Source: an uncultured Muribaculaceae bacterium (GTDB lineage Bacteria; Bacteroidota; Bacteroidia; Bacteroidales; Muribaculaceae). Taken from it: DNA of 64,000 nucleotides. Under the pieces are notes generated by a model, which was not told the origin of the DNA, did not search any database, and saw nothing but the letters and a program-made list of their open reading frames with translations. Every line of letters starts with the position of its first letter. The first letter of the stretch is position 1. The stretch covers positions 1 through 64,000 of the forward strand of contig CAJUIT010000002.1 in the NCBI GenBank assembly GCA_910586565.1, written 5' to 3'. Below, piece after piece: positions 51,624-60,713 of this stretch. The position numbers and the translations under genes are program-made.

Positions 51624-53411
51624 TTATTTGATAACCTCTTTGGTCACCTTGTTGCCACGCTTCACGAGGTAGATGCCGTTGGTGGGGTTGTTAACCACGC
51701 GACCCTGGAGGTCGAAGTAAACGGGAGTACCTTCGTAGGCGTTTTCAAGACCGTCGGCGAGAACACCGTCGACACCTGCACCACCGTTGGCGCGGATGCG
51801 GATTTCGTCGAACCAGCTGTTAGCACCCATGTTCTGAACCTTGATAGTGTGACGGCCCTTCTTCACGGGAATGTTCACGTAGTCACCTTTGGCATATTTG
51901 TCGAGCATAGCCTGCGAGCAACGACCAGCTTCAAACGATTTCTTGAGCATTTCGTCCTTGTAGTAGGCCGACCAGCCTGCACCCCAGTTGTCGGGGTCTT
52001 CTTCCGAGCCCCAAGCGGGATCGGGCCACATGGGCAGATAAACAGTGTTGAGTTTCTGGCCGTTTACATTATCCTGAGTGTTAGTCCACTTCGAGGGGTC
52101 GCCGACAGCCTGCATATAAGATGTGCCGTTGCCTGCGTAGATGGGAGCTGCGTCGTAGGCGGTGCGCTGAATTTCACCGTCGAGTGCAAGAGTGTACTTA
52201 TAACCGAAAAGTTCGAAGTAGTTGAAATCTTCGTAGGGCGATTCGAGATAGTAGCCGTTTTCAGCCATGCTCAAACCCCAGTAGGCATAGGGCTGGTAGG
52301 CGAAGCAAGCTTCGAGAGGCCAACGGTGAGCGGCAACACGGAGGGAGATGTCGATGTTGCAGTCTTCCTCAACATCGAATGTATATTCGGCCCAAACGCC
52401 CCAGTTCTCGATAGCATTGTCGATTGAAATTTCGGGGTTGTCGTCGGTAGCGCCTGCGTTATATTTGCCTTTGTAGCCATAGTAAGCCTCAGATTCAACA
52501 CCGGGAGCAGCCCAGTTGTGGAGCAGCGAACCCGAAATCTGATTCTCGATAAGGTCGTCGTTGCCACCCCAGCGGTTGCACACAACGTGGCCGTGGTTGG
52601 GGAGGTATGCGCCATACTGCGAGCCGTCGCCGAAACCGGCCTGACCCTCGGTCTGGATGCTCACGTTGTAGTCGGAGGGATAGAGACGCGAGCCGTTGGT
52701 GCCGGCAGCAGTCTTGTAGGCGGTGCGGTTGTTAATCCAGGGTTCGTCGAAGTCCTCGGCCTGAATGTAGGTGACACCGGTTTCAACGGTGCGGGTGCCG
52801 GGAACGGTCATGTCGGCGGGACCGCGAGTGTAGGTGATAGCCTCAACGGTGCGCGAGGGGCTAACCGAGGGCATTGTCCATTCGGTGCCGAGAGCAACCG
52901 AAGCGAGGTCGATTTCCTCACCTTCCTCAACGCCGAGATAGTAAACGGTGAAGTTCACGATTTTCGACAGATATTCGAGGTCGCCTGCAACTGAGGTCGA
53001 TTCAACCATCTTGGTTTCGTAGGTGTTGGGGAGCATTGCGAAGTTGAAAGTGTATTCCTCACCCATCTCATCGGTGACAACCACCATCGGGGTTACGTGA
53101 GCGGCATCGGTGTAGTCGGTGGCGCTGGTTGAGAGGAAAACTTTCTCGAGGTTGGGCATATTGGTGACACCCTGCAGACGCTGGTCGTGAACAACGGCAA
53201 CGGCAGTCTGCCCTTTGTAGGTGAAATCACCTGTGGCAACGAGGTAGGGAAGGCCTGCATCGTCCTTTTCGAGAACGGCACCTTTCAACGACCACGATTT
53301 GTGATCCCAGCCGTTGCCTGAGGTCATGTCGACCGAGAAATAAACATCGCGGTGAGCCATAGCTCCGAGAGCCATAGCACCGCCGAGAAGTGCAAGAGTA
53401 AATCTTTTCAT
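51624..53411 (-). CDS. secreted protein with possible carbohydrate-binding segment and C-terminal tail (595 residues)
   Basis: Signal peptide (MKRFTLALLGGAMALGAMAH). VTYIQAEDFDEPWINNRTAYK near residue 213 and YTFDVEEDCNIDISLRVAAHR later align with the 703-residue neighbour, so they are paralogues of about 30-40% likeness by eye. The last 33 residues (YFDLQGRVVNNPTNGIYLVK and on) match that neighbour almost exactly. No glycosidase motif. Likely exported and surface-located in the glycan locus; binding role is inference. Own promoter with the shared boxes, own terminator. Confidence 0.65.
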   Translation of the reverse strand: MKRFTLALLGGAMALGAMAHRDVYFSVDMTSGNGWDHKSWSLKGAVLEKDDAGLPYLVATGDFTYKGQTAVAVVHDQRLQGVTNMPNLEKVFLSTSATDYTDAAHVTPMVVVTDEMGEEYTFNFAMLPNTYETKMVESTSVAGDLEYLSKIVNFTVYYLGVEEGEEIDLASVALGTEWTMPSVSPSRTVEAITYTRGPADMTVPGTRTVETGVTYIQAEDFDEPWINNRTAYKTAAGTNGSRLYPSDYNVSIQTEGQAGFGDGSQYGAYLPNHGHVVCNRWGGNDDLIENQISGSLLHNWAAPGVESEAYYGYKGKYNAGATDDNPEISIDNAIENWGVWAEYTFDVEEDCNIDISLRVAAHRWPLEACFAYQPYAYWGLSMAENGYYLESPYEDFNYFELFGYKYTLALDGEIQRTAYDAAPIYAGNGTSYMQAVGDPSKWTNTQDNVNGQKLNTVYLPMWPDPAWGSEEDPDNWGAGWSAYYKDEMLKKSFEAGRCSQAMLDKYAKGDYVNIPVKKGRHTIKVQNMGANSWFDEIRIRANGGAGVDGVLADGLENAYEGTPVYFDLQGRVVNNPTNGIYLVKRGNKVTKEVIK

Positions 53412-53544
53412 GGATTGATGTTTAATTAAATTTTAAGATTTGTTCGATTGCGGTTAAAGAGATTGCTGCGGGTTCCGCTGTGCTGACGGGAAACATGCAA
53501 CATGACCGCCGGCTGCACCCGAAGTGACGGTGGCGGTTACGCAG

Positions 53545-53615
53545 CAAAATTAGCATCGCGCGCCCGCATGCAGTTAGCGGTCATGTTTCAAATAAAGTTT
53601 CATTTGTTGCAAATG
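53545..53615 (-). promoter_or_regulatory. promoter module with two upstream boxes, gene 2
   Basis: On the minus strand TAATTTTG (53545-53552) in GCTAATTTTG, then TTGAAAC (53585-53591) and TTTGCAACAAAT (53602-53613). Box offsets from the -7 element (40 and 57) equal those before the 703-residue gene. The last box is in a CATTTG-TTG-CAAATG palindrome (53601-53615). Confidence 0.6.
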
Positions 53616-53641
53616 ATGCAAAAACGTGCATCGCAACGGTT

Positions 53642-55735
53642 TCAGCGCACCACAACGCGCACACTGTCACCGTTTCCGGCCGAGGATTTCCACGCGGCGA
53701 TGCAGATTCCCGCGGGGGCTGCAAGGGTGGTTGAAGAGCCGGCGGCAACACGTGCCGAGGTGAGCCGGCGCCCGAGTGTGTCGAACAGGTTCACCACCAC
53801 TTCACCCTCTGCAACCGGCGATGCATCGACCCTCACACCACCATCAGCAGCGGTGATTACGGGAGCCGCTTCGGCACGGCCGGCAACCACATTGTCGAGT
53901 GCACCGACACCGGGCAGTTTCGAGCCTTTGTAACGGTAGTTGAAGCGCGAGTTGGGAGCCACATCGCCGTCGGAGATGAAGCTGAGAATGTCGGGCTCGT
54001 CATCGGCGATATTGTCGGCCCATTTGAAGTCTACATCTTTCTCCGCGCCGGCATGGCCGATGCTCTCGCGGGGAATGGCCACATGGAGTTTGTTACCTTC
54101 GGCACGGAAATCAACCGCCTCAACGGTTTCCCATTTGAATTTGCCGGCCTCGGCGTTGCGCATGAGCGAATAGCGGCCGGTTGTGGCATCTTTGTAGACC
54201 ATGTAGTCGTAGCCGTTCCAACCGTTGGAGTAGTCGCAATCGGCATTGATGAGCAGGCGCATCCACAGGTCGGAAGTCTCAAACGGGGTGAGGTCGGCCA
54301 TTGTTTCAACGTAGAAGAAGAGAGTCTCGGCATTTTTTGTCACCTTGGCGCGCACAATGTCGTTGGTGGGGCGAAGGAGCGTTGCGGGTGTCTGCACGGC
54401 TTCGGATGTGTACTCCGTGTCGCCGCGGTCGTCGCGATATTCAACCGATTCCTCATCCCATTGGTCAAACGGGCCGTTTATGCCGATTGTGAGCGAGCGG
54501 GTGGGCACGGGGATGTTGGTTGCACCGCGATATTTTCGGGCGTTCGACACCATCTGCAGATAATAGTTGTCGCGCACCGAGGGATGTGAGCTCGGCTCGA
54601 GGTCGCGCGAGAACTCGGGAGAATACACGTCAACGAAATAGGTGTCCCCCACAACAGCGGGCACACCGGGGCGGCAGTCGCTGAGATTGCCCGAGGTGAG
54701 AGTCTGGGCCTGCGCGCACCATTCGTTGAATTGGGTTACCATCACCACCGGGGGATGCACCTCGATGGCGCGGTTCCACTGCTCCTGGAAATAGAGCCCC
54801 TGCGGAGTTTCGGCACACATGCCATACTTGTCAACCGCCGGCTGCTTCCCGTTATGGTAGCTCTTGCCGATTTTGGTTGTGGGGTGCTGCGCCACACTCA
54901 CCGAAATCTGCTCGTTTGTTTTGCGGTTCATCATAATCACGGGGTCATATTTGTTGGCCCAGCCGGGATTCTGCGGGTAGCTCTCGAGCCACGACCACTC
55001 GTTGGCATTGTTGAACTGCTTCTGGCGCCATGCCCACGACTTGCGGAATGTGAATGTTTCGCGCAGCGCCGACGAGGTGCCGCTAAGATCCTCCTCCCCT
55101 ATGAGAGCGAGAGGTTTGCCGTCCCAATAGAACCAATATTTATCGTTCTGCGGTTTGTTGCGGTAGAAACGGGTGTAGATTTGCGTCATTGTGCCGGGCG
55201 CGAGGCTGTTGACCAGAAACGCAAGTCGGGGATATTTCAACCCCAGTTGGTCGCGGCGCTCGAGTTCGGCAATCACTGCGTTCACATTTGCCTGATACAC
55301 GTTGGCGTTGGTGCAATCGAAGAAAAGGAAGTCAACCCCGGCATCCACAAGCATCTGGATGTGCTTCGACACGATGTAGGGGTCGCCACCCGTGTAGTAG
55401 CCGAGCCACGGTTTACTCCCCCAGTGCATGGAACCGGTTGCCCCCCATGCGGGATTATAAGGGTCCTCCTGCAGCAGCAGGCTGATATCCTTGCCAGAAT
55501 CGGTGTGAGCGCCGTGCCAAAGATAGTAGAACATGCCTATGGTGGTGTTGGGGTCAACCTCGGTGCGGTCGATGCCGGCATCGGAGGATGCAACCTCACG
55601 GCCGAGCTCATCAACAGCCACCCAGGTGTCGGGCCATGTTTCCCACTCCACGGCTGCAGGGGTGGTGTCGTCGGCAAAAGCCGTGCCGCTCACCGCGAGC
55701 AGGAATGGGGCGAAAAGTTTAAGAGTTCGTTTCAT
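53642..55735 (-). CDS. secreted GH71/GH99-like protein with C-terminal tail
   Basis: 697 residues with a signal peptide (FAPFLLAVSGTAFA). The N-terminal half (about 55-380) is like the GH71/GH99-like barrel: IGMFYYLWHGAH, HIQMLVDAGVDFLFFDCTN and PPVVMVTQFNEWCAQAQ. The region 430-600 looks like a beta-sandwich domain (SDLWMRLLINADCDYSNGWN). The end (VVNLFDTLGRRLTSARVAAG) is a sorting-like tail of a different type from the two neighbours. Known GH71 and GH99 act on alpha-1,3-glucan and alpha-mannan; this subgroup is uncharacterised, so substrate is open. Confidence 0.75.
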   Translation of the reverse strand: MKRTLKLFAPFLLAVSGTAFADDTTPAAVEWETWPDTWVAVDELGREVASSDAGIDRTEVDPNTTIGMFYYLWHGAHTDSGKDISLLLQEDPYNPAWGATGSMHWGSKPWLGYYTGGDPYIVSKHIQMLVDAGVDFLFFDCTNANVYQANVNAVIAELERRDQLGLKYPRLAFLVNSLAPGTMTQIYTRFYRNKPQNDKYWFYWDGKPLALIGEEDLSGTSSALRETFTFRKSWAWRQKQFNNANEWSWLESYPQNPGWANKYDPVIMMNRKTNEQISVSVAQHPTTKIGKSYHNGKQPAVDKYGMCAETPQGLYFQEQWNRAIEVHPPVVMVTQFNEWCAQAQTLTSGNLSDCRPGVPAVVGDTYFVDVYSPEFSRDLEPSSHPSVRDNYYLQMVSNARKYRGATNIPVPTRSLTIGINGPFDQWDEESVEYRDDRGDTEYTSEAVQTPATLLRPTNDIVRAKVTKNAETLFFYVETMADLTPFETSDLWMRLLINADCDYSNGWNGYDYMVYKDATTGRYSLMRNAEAGKFKWETVEAVDFRAEGNKLHVAIPRESIGHAGAEKDVDFKWADNIADDEPDILSFISDGDVAPNSRFNYRYKGSKLPGVGALDNVVAGRAEAAPVITAADGGVRVDASPVAEGEVVVNLFDTLGRRLTSARVAAGSSTTLAAPAGICIAAWKSSAGNGDSVRVVVR

Positions 55736-55775
55736 GGTTTTATATGAATGAGAGATTTGGAGTATTTATTTCATA

Positions 55776-55810
55776 GGTGGTGTGTCAAAATTCATGACAC
55801 ACCACCTTTT
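55776..55810 (-). other. perfect hairpin in the leader of the GH71/GH99-like gene
   Basis: A 12-base perfect stem GGTGGTGTGTCA/TGACACACCACC (55776-55787 with 55795-55806), about 40-70 bases before the ATG. A T4 run follows only on the plus strand, where no gene ends. It resembles the end sequence of the 128-bp element that follows. Confidence 0.5.
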
Positions 55811-55823
55811 GGGTCTAAGCGGG

Positions 55824-55951
55824 GAGGGTGCTGTCAGAATGGTTTGGATGGTAGGAGCTTGCGGGTGAGGTCGACGGGAGCGTACTGAAGTACGTGACCG
55901 AGACCGAATCCCGCAAGCGACGACCCAGACGAGCCATTATGACACACCCTC
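55824..55951 (+). repeat. 128-bp structured repeat, copy D
   Basis: GAGGGTGCTGTCAGAATGG and CCATTATGACACACCCTC ends, inner helix GCTTGCGGG/CCCGCAAGC perfect. It lies between the GH71/GH99-like gene and the second SusD, about 60 bases after the latter's stop. Confidence 0.85.
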
Positions 55952-56012
55952 ATGGATAATTATTTCAATAGAGTTCCGGGGATAGAGTTATTCAACTCCC
56001 CACCGGGGCCGG

Positions 56013-57845
56013 TTATTCCCAACCGGGGTTCTGGAAGTTCTCGCCGGTTTGGGTGAGCAGGCGGGCAACTTCCTCACCGGGCACGGGGAGGCGGAGCCAC
56101 TTGTCGCTGTAGGCATTGCGGTGCGACACCACAAAGCGCTCGTAGTTGGGGGTGCCGTCGGCCTGCTTGGTCACCTTCATGCCGGTAACAACGCGGTCGG
56201 TCTGGTCGAGGATTTTCCAGCGGCGCACGTCATAGAAGCGGTGACCTTCGTAGGCCAGCTCCACGCGACGCTCGTTGCGCACGCGGGTGCGGAACTCATC
56301 CTTGCTCAGCCCGTAGGGGATTTTGGGCATACCCACGCGGTCGCGGATTGCATTCACAGCGTCAACAGCCTCGTTGGGAGCGGTGCCCGACGCAGCTTCG
56401 TTGGCAGCCTCGGCATAGTTGAGGTAGAGCTCGGCCAGACGCATTGTGCGCATCCAACCGTCGTTGTTGCCGTTGCGCGACGACGAGGGGGAGGAATATT
56501 TGCGGATATAGTAGCCCGTGCGGGTGTAGCGCACCGACGAGGCCGAGAGCATGCAGTTGCCACCTTCGGAGGTGTCGACTGTGTTGTCGGGCTCAAGAGG
56601 CATGAGAGGAGCACCGTGATAGTAGAGGGTGGCTTTCATGCGGGGGTCGCGGTTGGCGTAGGGGTCGGCGGGATCATACTGCGCGTTGGGGTTGAGGATG
56701 GGCTGCAGGTGGTCGGCATCGGCATAGCCGAGAATCGGCATCTCACCCTGAAGGGTCTCGTAGCTGTCAACAAGCTCCTGGCTGGGGCATGAGCCGGCAC
56801 GGCTCTGACCCTCGGTGGTGGGGAGACCGCAATACTGCCATGCGCCGAAACGGTCCTTGGTGTAGAGAATCGACTCGGTGTCGTTGGCACCGCGTGCATC
56901 GATTGCCGACACGAAGAAATAGTCGTAGGCGTTATAGGAGTATTTGGTGAAATCACCCGCAGGCTTGTTGGTGACGAGTTTGTAGCCGTTCTGCAGGCAG
57001 AGGTCGAGGGCAGCCTTGCAGATTTCAGCGGCCTCGGCCCAGTCGAGTGTGCCGTCGTTGTTGAGCGGAGAAGCGGCATAGAGGGCGGCTTCCGACATCA
57101 CACCGGCGCACATGGCCTTGTTCCAGCGGTTCATGGCGGCGTCGCTCGCACCCGAGGTCCACCCCAACTCACTGTTGGCAGGAATCACGCTGTTGCCTGC
57201 CCACTTATAGGTGTAGTCGGCGGGGTCGTAGCCGATAACCTCGGCACAGTCTTTGAGAATCTGACGTGTCACCTCGGCGTAGGTGGCTTTGCGCGCGCCG
57301 CTCCAGTCGTCAACAGCCTCTGAGGTGTTGTCGAGCACCAGAGGCACGGGACCGTAGTTTTTGAGCAGACGCAGATAATAGTAGGCACGGAGCCCGCGCG
57401 CCTCGCCGCGATAGAGCTCACGCTCGCTTTCGAGGCGGATTGTGGCGGTTTCCACGCGGTCAATCATGATGTTGCAACGGCGGATGGCGCCATAGAAGTT
57501 CCACTCCTCCTGACGTCCTTTCGAGGCGTCGCTGTTGGGGTTCCAGGGACGGGTGAAGGGGGTCATGAAGCCCATGTTCCACTGATACATCGTGCCGTTG
57601 GTGGCATCGTCGGTGTCGTGGGCCTCGTCGGTTACGGAAGCCATGTAGGTGTTGTCGCCGTAGGGGCGGCCGAAGCTTGTCACGGCATCGGAATAGCATG
57701 AGTTCATGTAGCCACCCACAAGCTTGGGGTTCTCGAAGATGTGGTCGAACTCCAGGCGGCCGTCGGGGTAGTCGGTGATGTCGGTACATCCGGCCGACGC
57801 AAGGGCGCCGGCGGCGAGCATCATCATATATTTAAGTGCTTTCAT
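56013..57845 (-). CDS. SusD/RagB family outer-membrane lipoprotein (second pair)
   Basis: 610 residues. Signal peptide with lipobox ASAGC (Cys20). Typical SusD features: ITDYPDGRLEFDHIF at the start, tetratricopeptide-like helices with RGEARGLRAYYYLRLLKNYGPVPLV, and the C-terminal ELAYEGHRFYDVRRWKI and the ending FQNPGWE. It caps the SusC channel at the cell surface and binds the glycan. It is 14 bases after the SusC gene. Confidence 0.95.
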   Translation of the reverse strand: MKALKYMMMLAAGALASAGCTDITDYPDGRLEFDHIFENPKLVGGYMNSCYSDAVTSFGRPYGDNTYMASVTDEAHDTDDATNGTMYQWNMGFMTPFTRPWNPNSDASKGRQEEWNFYGAIRRCNIMIDRVETATIRLESERELYRGEARGLRAYYYLRLLKNYGPVPLVLDNTSEAVDDWSGARKATYAEVTRQILKDCAEVIGYDPADYTYKWAGNSVIPANSELGWTSGASDAAMNRWNKAMCAGVMSEAALYAASPLNNDGTLDWAEAAEICKAALDLCLQNGYKLVTNKPAGDFTKYSYNAYDYFFVSAIDARGANDTESILYTKDRFGAWQYCGLPTTEGQSRAGSCPSQELVDSYETLQGEMPILGYADADHLQPILNPNAQYDPADPYANRDPRMKATLYYHGAPLMPLEPDNTVDTSEGGNCMLSASSVRYTRTGYYIRKYSSPSSSRNGNNDGWMRTMRLAELYLNYAEAANEAASGTAPNEAVDAVNAIRDRVGMPKIPYGLSKDEFRTRVRNERRVELAYEGHRFYDVRRWKILDQTDRVVTGMKVTKQADGTPNYERFVVSHRNAYSDKWLRLPVPGEEVARLLTQTGENFQNPGWE

Positions 57846-57859
57846 TGTTGCTTGGGAGA

Positions 57860-60679
57860 TTAGAAGGATACATTAAGACCGAAGTTGTAGGAACGGAACA
57901 CGAAGTCGTTGATGTTCGTCTTTTCGGGGTCGATTCCCTTGAACTTCAAATTAGTGGCGGTGAGCAGGTTCTGGCCGGTGAAGTAGAACCTGATTTGGTT
58001 CATGCCGATTTTCTTCATCCACTTGGCGGGGAGGGAGTAGCCGAGGGTGAGGTTCTTCAGGCGGAAGAAGTCGGCTTTCGAGGTGAAGAAGTCGTTGGCC
58101 TGGAGGCTCGACGATGTTGTGGAGGTGAGGGCGGGATAACCGATTGTCTCACCGGCGGCATAACGCTCGGGGGTCCATGCGGTGAAATGGTGGGGCATGT
58201 AGACACCCTGCGACTCATTTTCATAGATGCCAAGGCCGCTGTAGAGGCCGTTGCGGCCCGATTCACCCTGGAAGAACATGTAGAGGTCGAAGTTGTTCCA
58301 TGTGAGTTTCACCGAAGCACCGTAGTTGATTGAAGGCATCGTCTTCACACCTTCGAGGGGAGCTTTGTCGGCCTCGTCGATGCGGCCGTCGCCGTTGAGG
58401 TCGCGGTAGCGGAAATCGCCGGGACGGGGTGTGCTCCCCGAGTAGACAAGTTTCGAGTTGTCAATCTCGGCCTGCGAGTTATAGAAGCCGTTGCCGTTGG
58501 AATAGTCAACGAGATAGCCCCACTCCTGACCGATGGCATAACCGGTTTTGCGGAATGCGTAGGCGTAGTTGAGAGCCGAATAATCGAGGTCGGCGCCATA
58601 TTGGATTTCATTGCGGTTCCAGCCGAAATCACCGCTCACTTCAAGGCCGATGCCGTGGGGGAGCTGCTTGCGGTAGGTAACCTCAATGTCAACACCCTGG
58701 TTGAACGCCTTGCCGATGTTGCTGTAAGCCTGGCTGGTTGGCTGGATGCCGCTGATAACGGGGATTGTGGCGTCCTGATAGATTACCTGACGCTGGTGTG
58801 TGCGCCAGTAGTCGAAGTTGACCGACAGCGAGTTGTTGAGCACGGTGAGGTCGAAGCCATAGTCCTGCTGATAGGATTTCTCCCACTTGATGTCGGGGTT
58901 GCCGAGAATACCTTCGGCAATGCCGGTGCCGGTGTAGATGTTGGAGATGGGGCCTGAGCCGGGGCGATATTCCGAAGCGTAGAGGTAACGGTTGGGCATA
59001 TACTGCAGCACATCATATTCGAGCGCGCCGAACGATGCGCGGAACTTCAACAGGTTGAGCCAGTCAACATTCTTGAGGAACGATTCATTGGAGGCAACCC
59101 AGGCCACCGATCCTGTGGGGGAGAAGTGGAACTGATAGCCCTGACGCATCTGCTCGTTGCCGGCGTGGGTGAAGTCGAACTGCGCGAAGTAGCGGTTGGC
59201 GTAGCCATATTTCACGTGGCCGCCAAGCTGAATGCGGTTGAAGGGGAGCAACCATGCCGAGCTGTAACTGCTGCCGAGACGGTCCTCTGCCATGTAATTC
59301 ACAAAAGCATCGAAGCTGTGGTCGCCGAATGCGCGCTCCCACTGCACGGTTGCCTGCAGGTTCATGAAGTAGATCATTGTTGAACCTTTCTTCCAATCGA
59401 GGGGGTCGTCGTTGTTGGTGCCGAGACGCACGAGATTGCCGTTCTCGTCGCGCACGTAGCGGGCGTAGTCGTAGGTACCCTCGCGGTCGCCCGAGTAGTT
59501 GGAGTTGTAACCAACAACGGCACGTGCGCTGAGTCCCTTTGTCACCATTCCGAGGTCGAAGTCGAGGCCGAAGTTGGCGTTGACGTCGGTGTTGGTCACT
59601 TTGTGCACACCTTTGTAGTTAATCTGGCCGTAGATGGGATCGGGGAAGTTTTCGTCGGCAATCACCTTGCCATCCTCAACGCCGTTTTCAACAGTGGGGG
59701 GTGTGGTGAAGAGCGATTTCACGATGAGGTCGGTTGAAGAGCCGCTCACATCGCCGCGGCTGTAGTTGTCGTGGCCGATGCGCACGTTGGCGCCGGTGAA
59801 CATTTTCAGGAAGCTGAACATCTGCACCTGGATGTTCGACACCAGGTTGAACTGCTGCTGATAATGCTCGGGGTTGAATTTATCGAAAAAGTCACCCTTG
59901 TAAAGGCTTCCGGTGTGGGAATAGCCTGCGTTGACATAGAATTTTGTGCGGTCGTTGCCACCGTCAACCTCAATGTTATATTTCTGCACGGGGCGGAAAT
60001 CGCGCATGTAGAGGTCGCGCCAGTTGTTGTCGATGCCGGTGCCGTTGGCGAATGCGCTGAGCTCGCGCGAGCTGAAGCGCTCGGCCAGCCCGTCATTGCG
60101 CAAAGCCTGGTTGCGGAGAACGGCATAATCGTAGGAGCCTGCGAGCTCGGCTTTGGTGGTGGGCTGTTCCCAACCGAAGTTGGCGTTGACATGCACGTTG
60201 GTTTTGCCTGCATGGCCGCGCTTGGTTTGAACGAGGAACACACCCTGTGCGCCTAACGGGCCATAGAGAGCCTTGGCGGCGGCATCCTTGAGGATGGTTA
60301 CCGATGCAATCGACGTGGGGTCGAGTGATGAGAGTGTCACCGTGGGGGCGGGAATGCCGTCGAGCACCACAAGGAGGGCGTCGCCGTTGGGCGAATTCTG
60401 GCCGCGCACGGCACCGTTGTTGTAGTAACCGGCGAGTTTTCCAACCAACGCCTCGTCGAGTTGAGTCGTCTGCCAGTAGGAAAGTTCGTTGTCGGTAACC
60501 GTGGAGTAGGAGCCGGTATAGGACCACATCGGCACCTTTTCACCCAACGCCACCTCGATGAGGCGGCTGTCGAGCAGGCTGTCGGCCGCCTCGGCCGAAG
60601 CTTCGGTCACATCCTGCGCACCGGCAGTGAATGCCACTGCCAGAGCGGGAAGTGTGATATATTTGGCTATATTTTTCAT
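57860..60679 (-). CDS. SusC/RagA family TonB-dependent glycan transporter (second pair)
   Basis: 939 residues. Signal peptide (ITLPALAVAFTAGA). The plug (DALLVVLDGIPAPTVTLSSL, SIASVTILKDAAAKALYGPL) starts soon after it, so the N-terminal carboxypeptidase-regulatory-like domain found in most SusC proteins is missing. The beta barrel fills the rest, ending in SYNFGLNVSF with the terminal aromatic. It imports oligosaccharides across the outer membrane with energy from TonB. Pair partner: the SusD just downstream. Confidence 0.95.
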   Translation of the reverse strand: MKNIAKYITLPALAVAFTAGAQDVTEASAEAADSLLDSRLIEVALGEKVPMWSYTGSYSTVTDNELSYWQTTQLDEALVGKLAGYYNNGAVRGQNSPNGDALLVVLDGIPAPTVTLSSLDPTSIASVTILKDAAAKALYGPLGAQGVFLVQTKRGHAGKTNVHVNANFGWEQPTTKAELAGSYDYAVLRNQALRNDGLAERFSSRELSAFANGTGIDNNWRDLYMRDFRPVQKYNIEVDGGNDRTKFYVNAGYSHTGSLYKGDFFDKFNPEHYQQQFNLVSNIQVQMFSFLKMFTGANVRIGHDNYSRGDVSGSSTDLIVKSLFTTPPTVENGVEDGKVIADENFPDPIYGQINYKGVHKVTNTDVNANFGLDFDLGMVTKGLSARAVVGYNSNYSGDREGTYDYARYVRDENGNLVRLGTNNDDPLDWKKGSTMIYFMNLQATVQWERAFGDHSFDAFVNYMAEDRLGSSYSSAWLLPFNRIQLGGHVKYGYANRYFAQFDFTHAGNEQMRQGYQFHFSPTGSVAWVASNESFLKNVDWLNLLKFRASFGALEYDVLQYMPNRYLYASEYRPGSGPISNIYTGTGIAEGILGNPDIKWEKSYQQDYGFDLTVLNNSLSVNFDYWRTHQRQVIYQDATIPVISGIQPTSQAYSNIGKAFNQGVDIEVTYRKQLPHGIGLEVSGDFGWNRNEIQYGADLDYSALNYAYAFRKTGYAIGQEWGYLVDYSNGNGFYNSQAEIDNSKLVYSGSTPRPGDFRYRDLNGDGRIDEADKAPLEGVKTMPSINYGASVKLTWNNFDLYMFFQGESGRNGLYSGLGIYENESQGVYMPHHFTAWTPERYAAGETIGYPALTSTTSSSLQANDFFTSKADFFRLKNLTLGYSLPAKWMKKIGMNQIRFYFTGQNLLTATNLKFKGIDPEKTNINDFVFRSYNFGLNVSF

Positions 60680-60713
60680 TGCATTGTGTTTTTGATGTTA
60701 AGGCCGAGATGGA

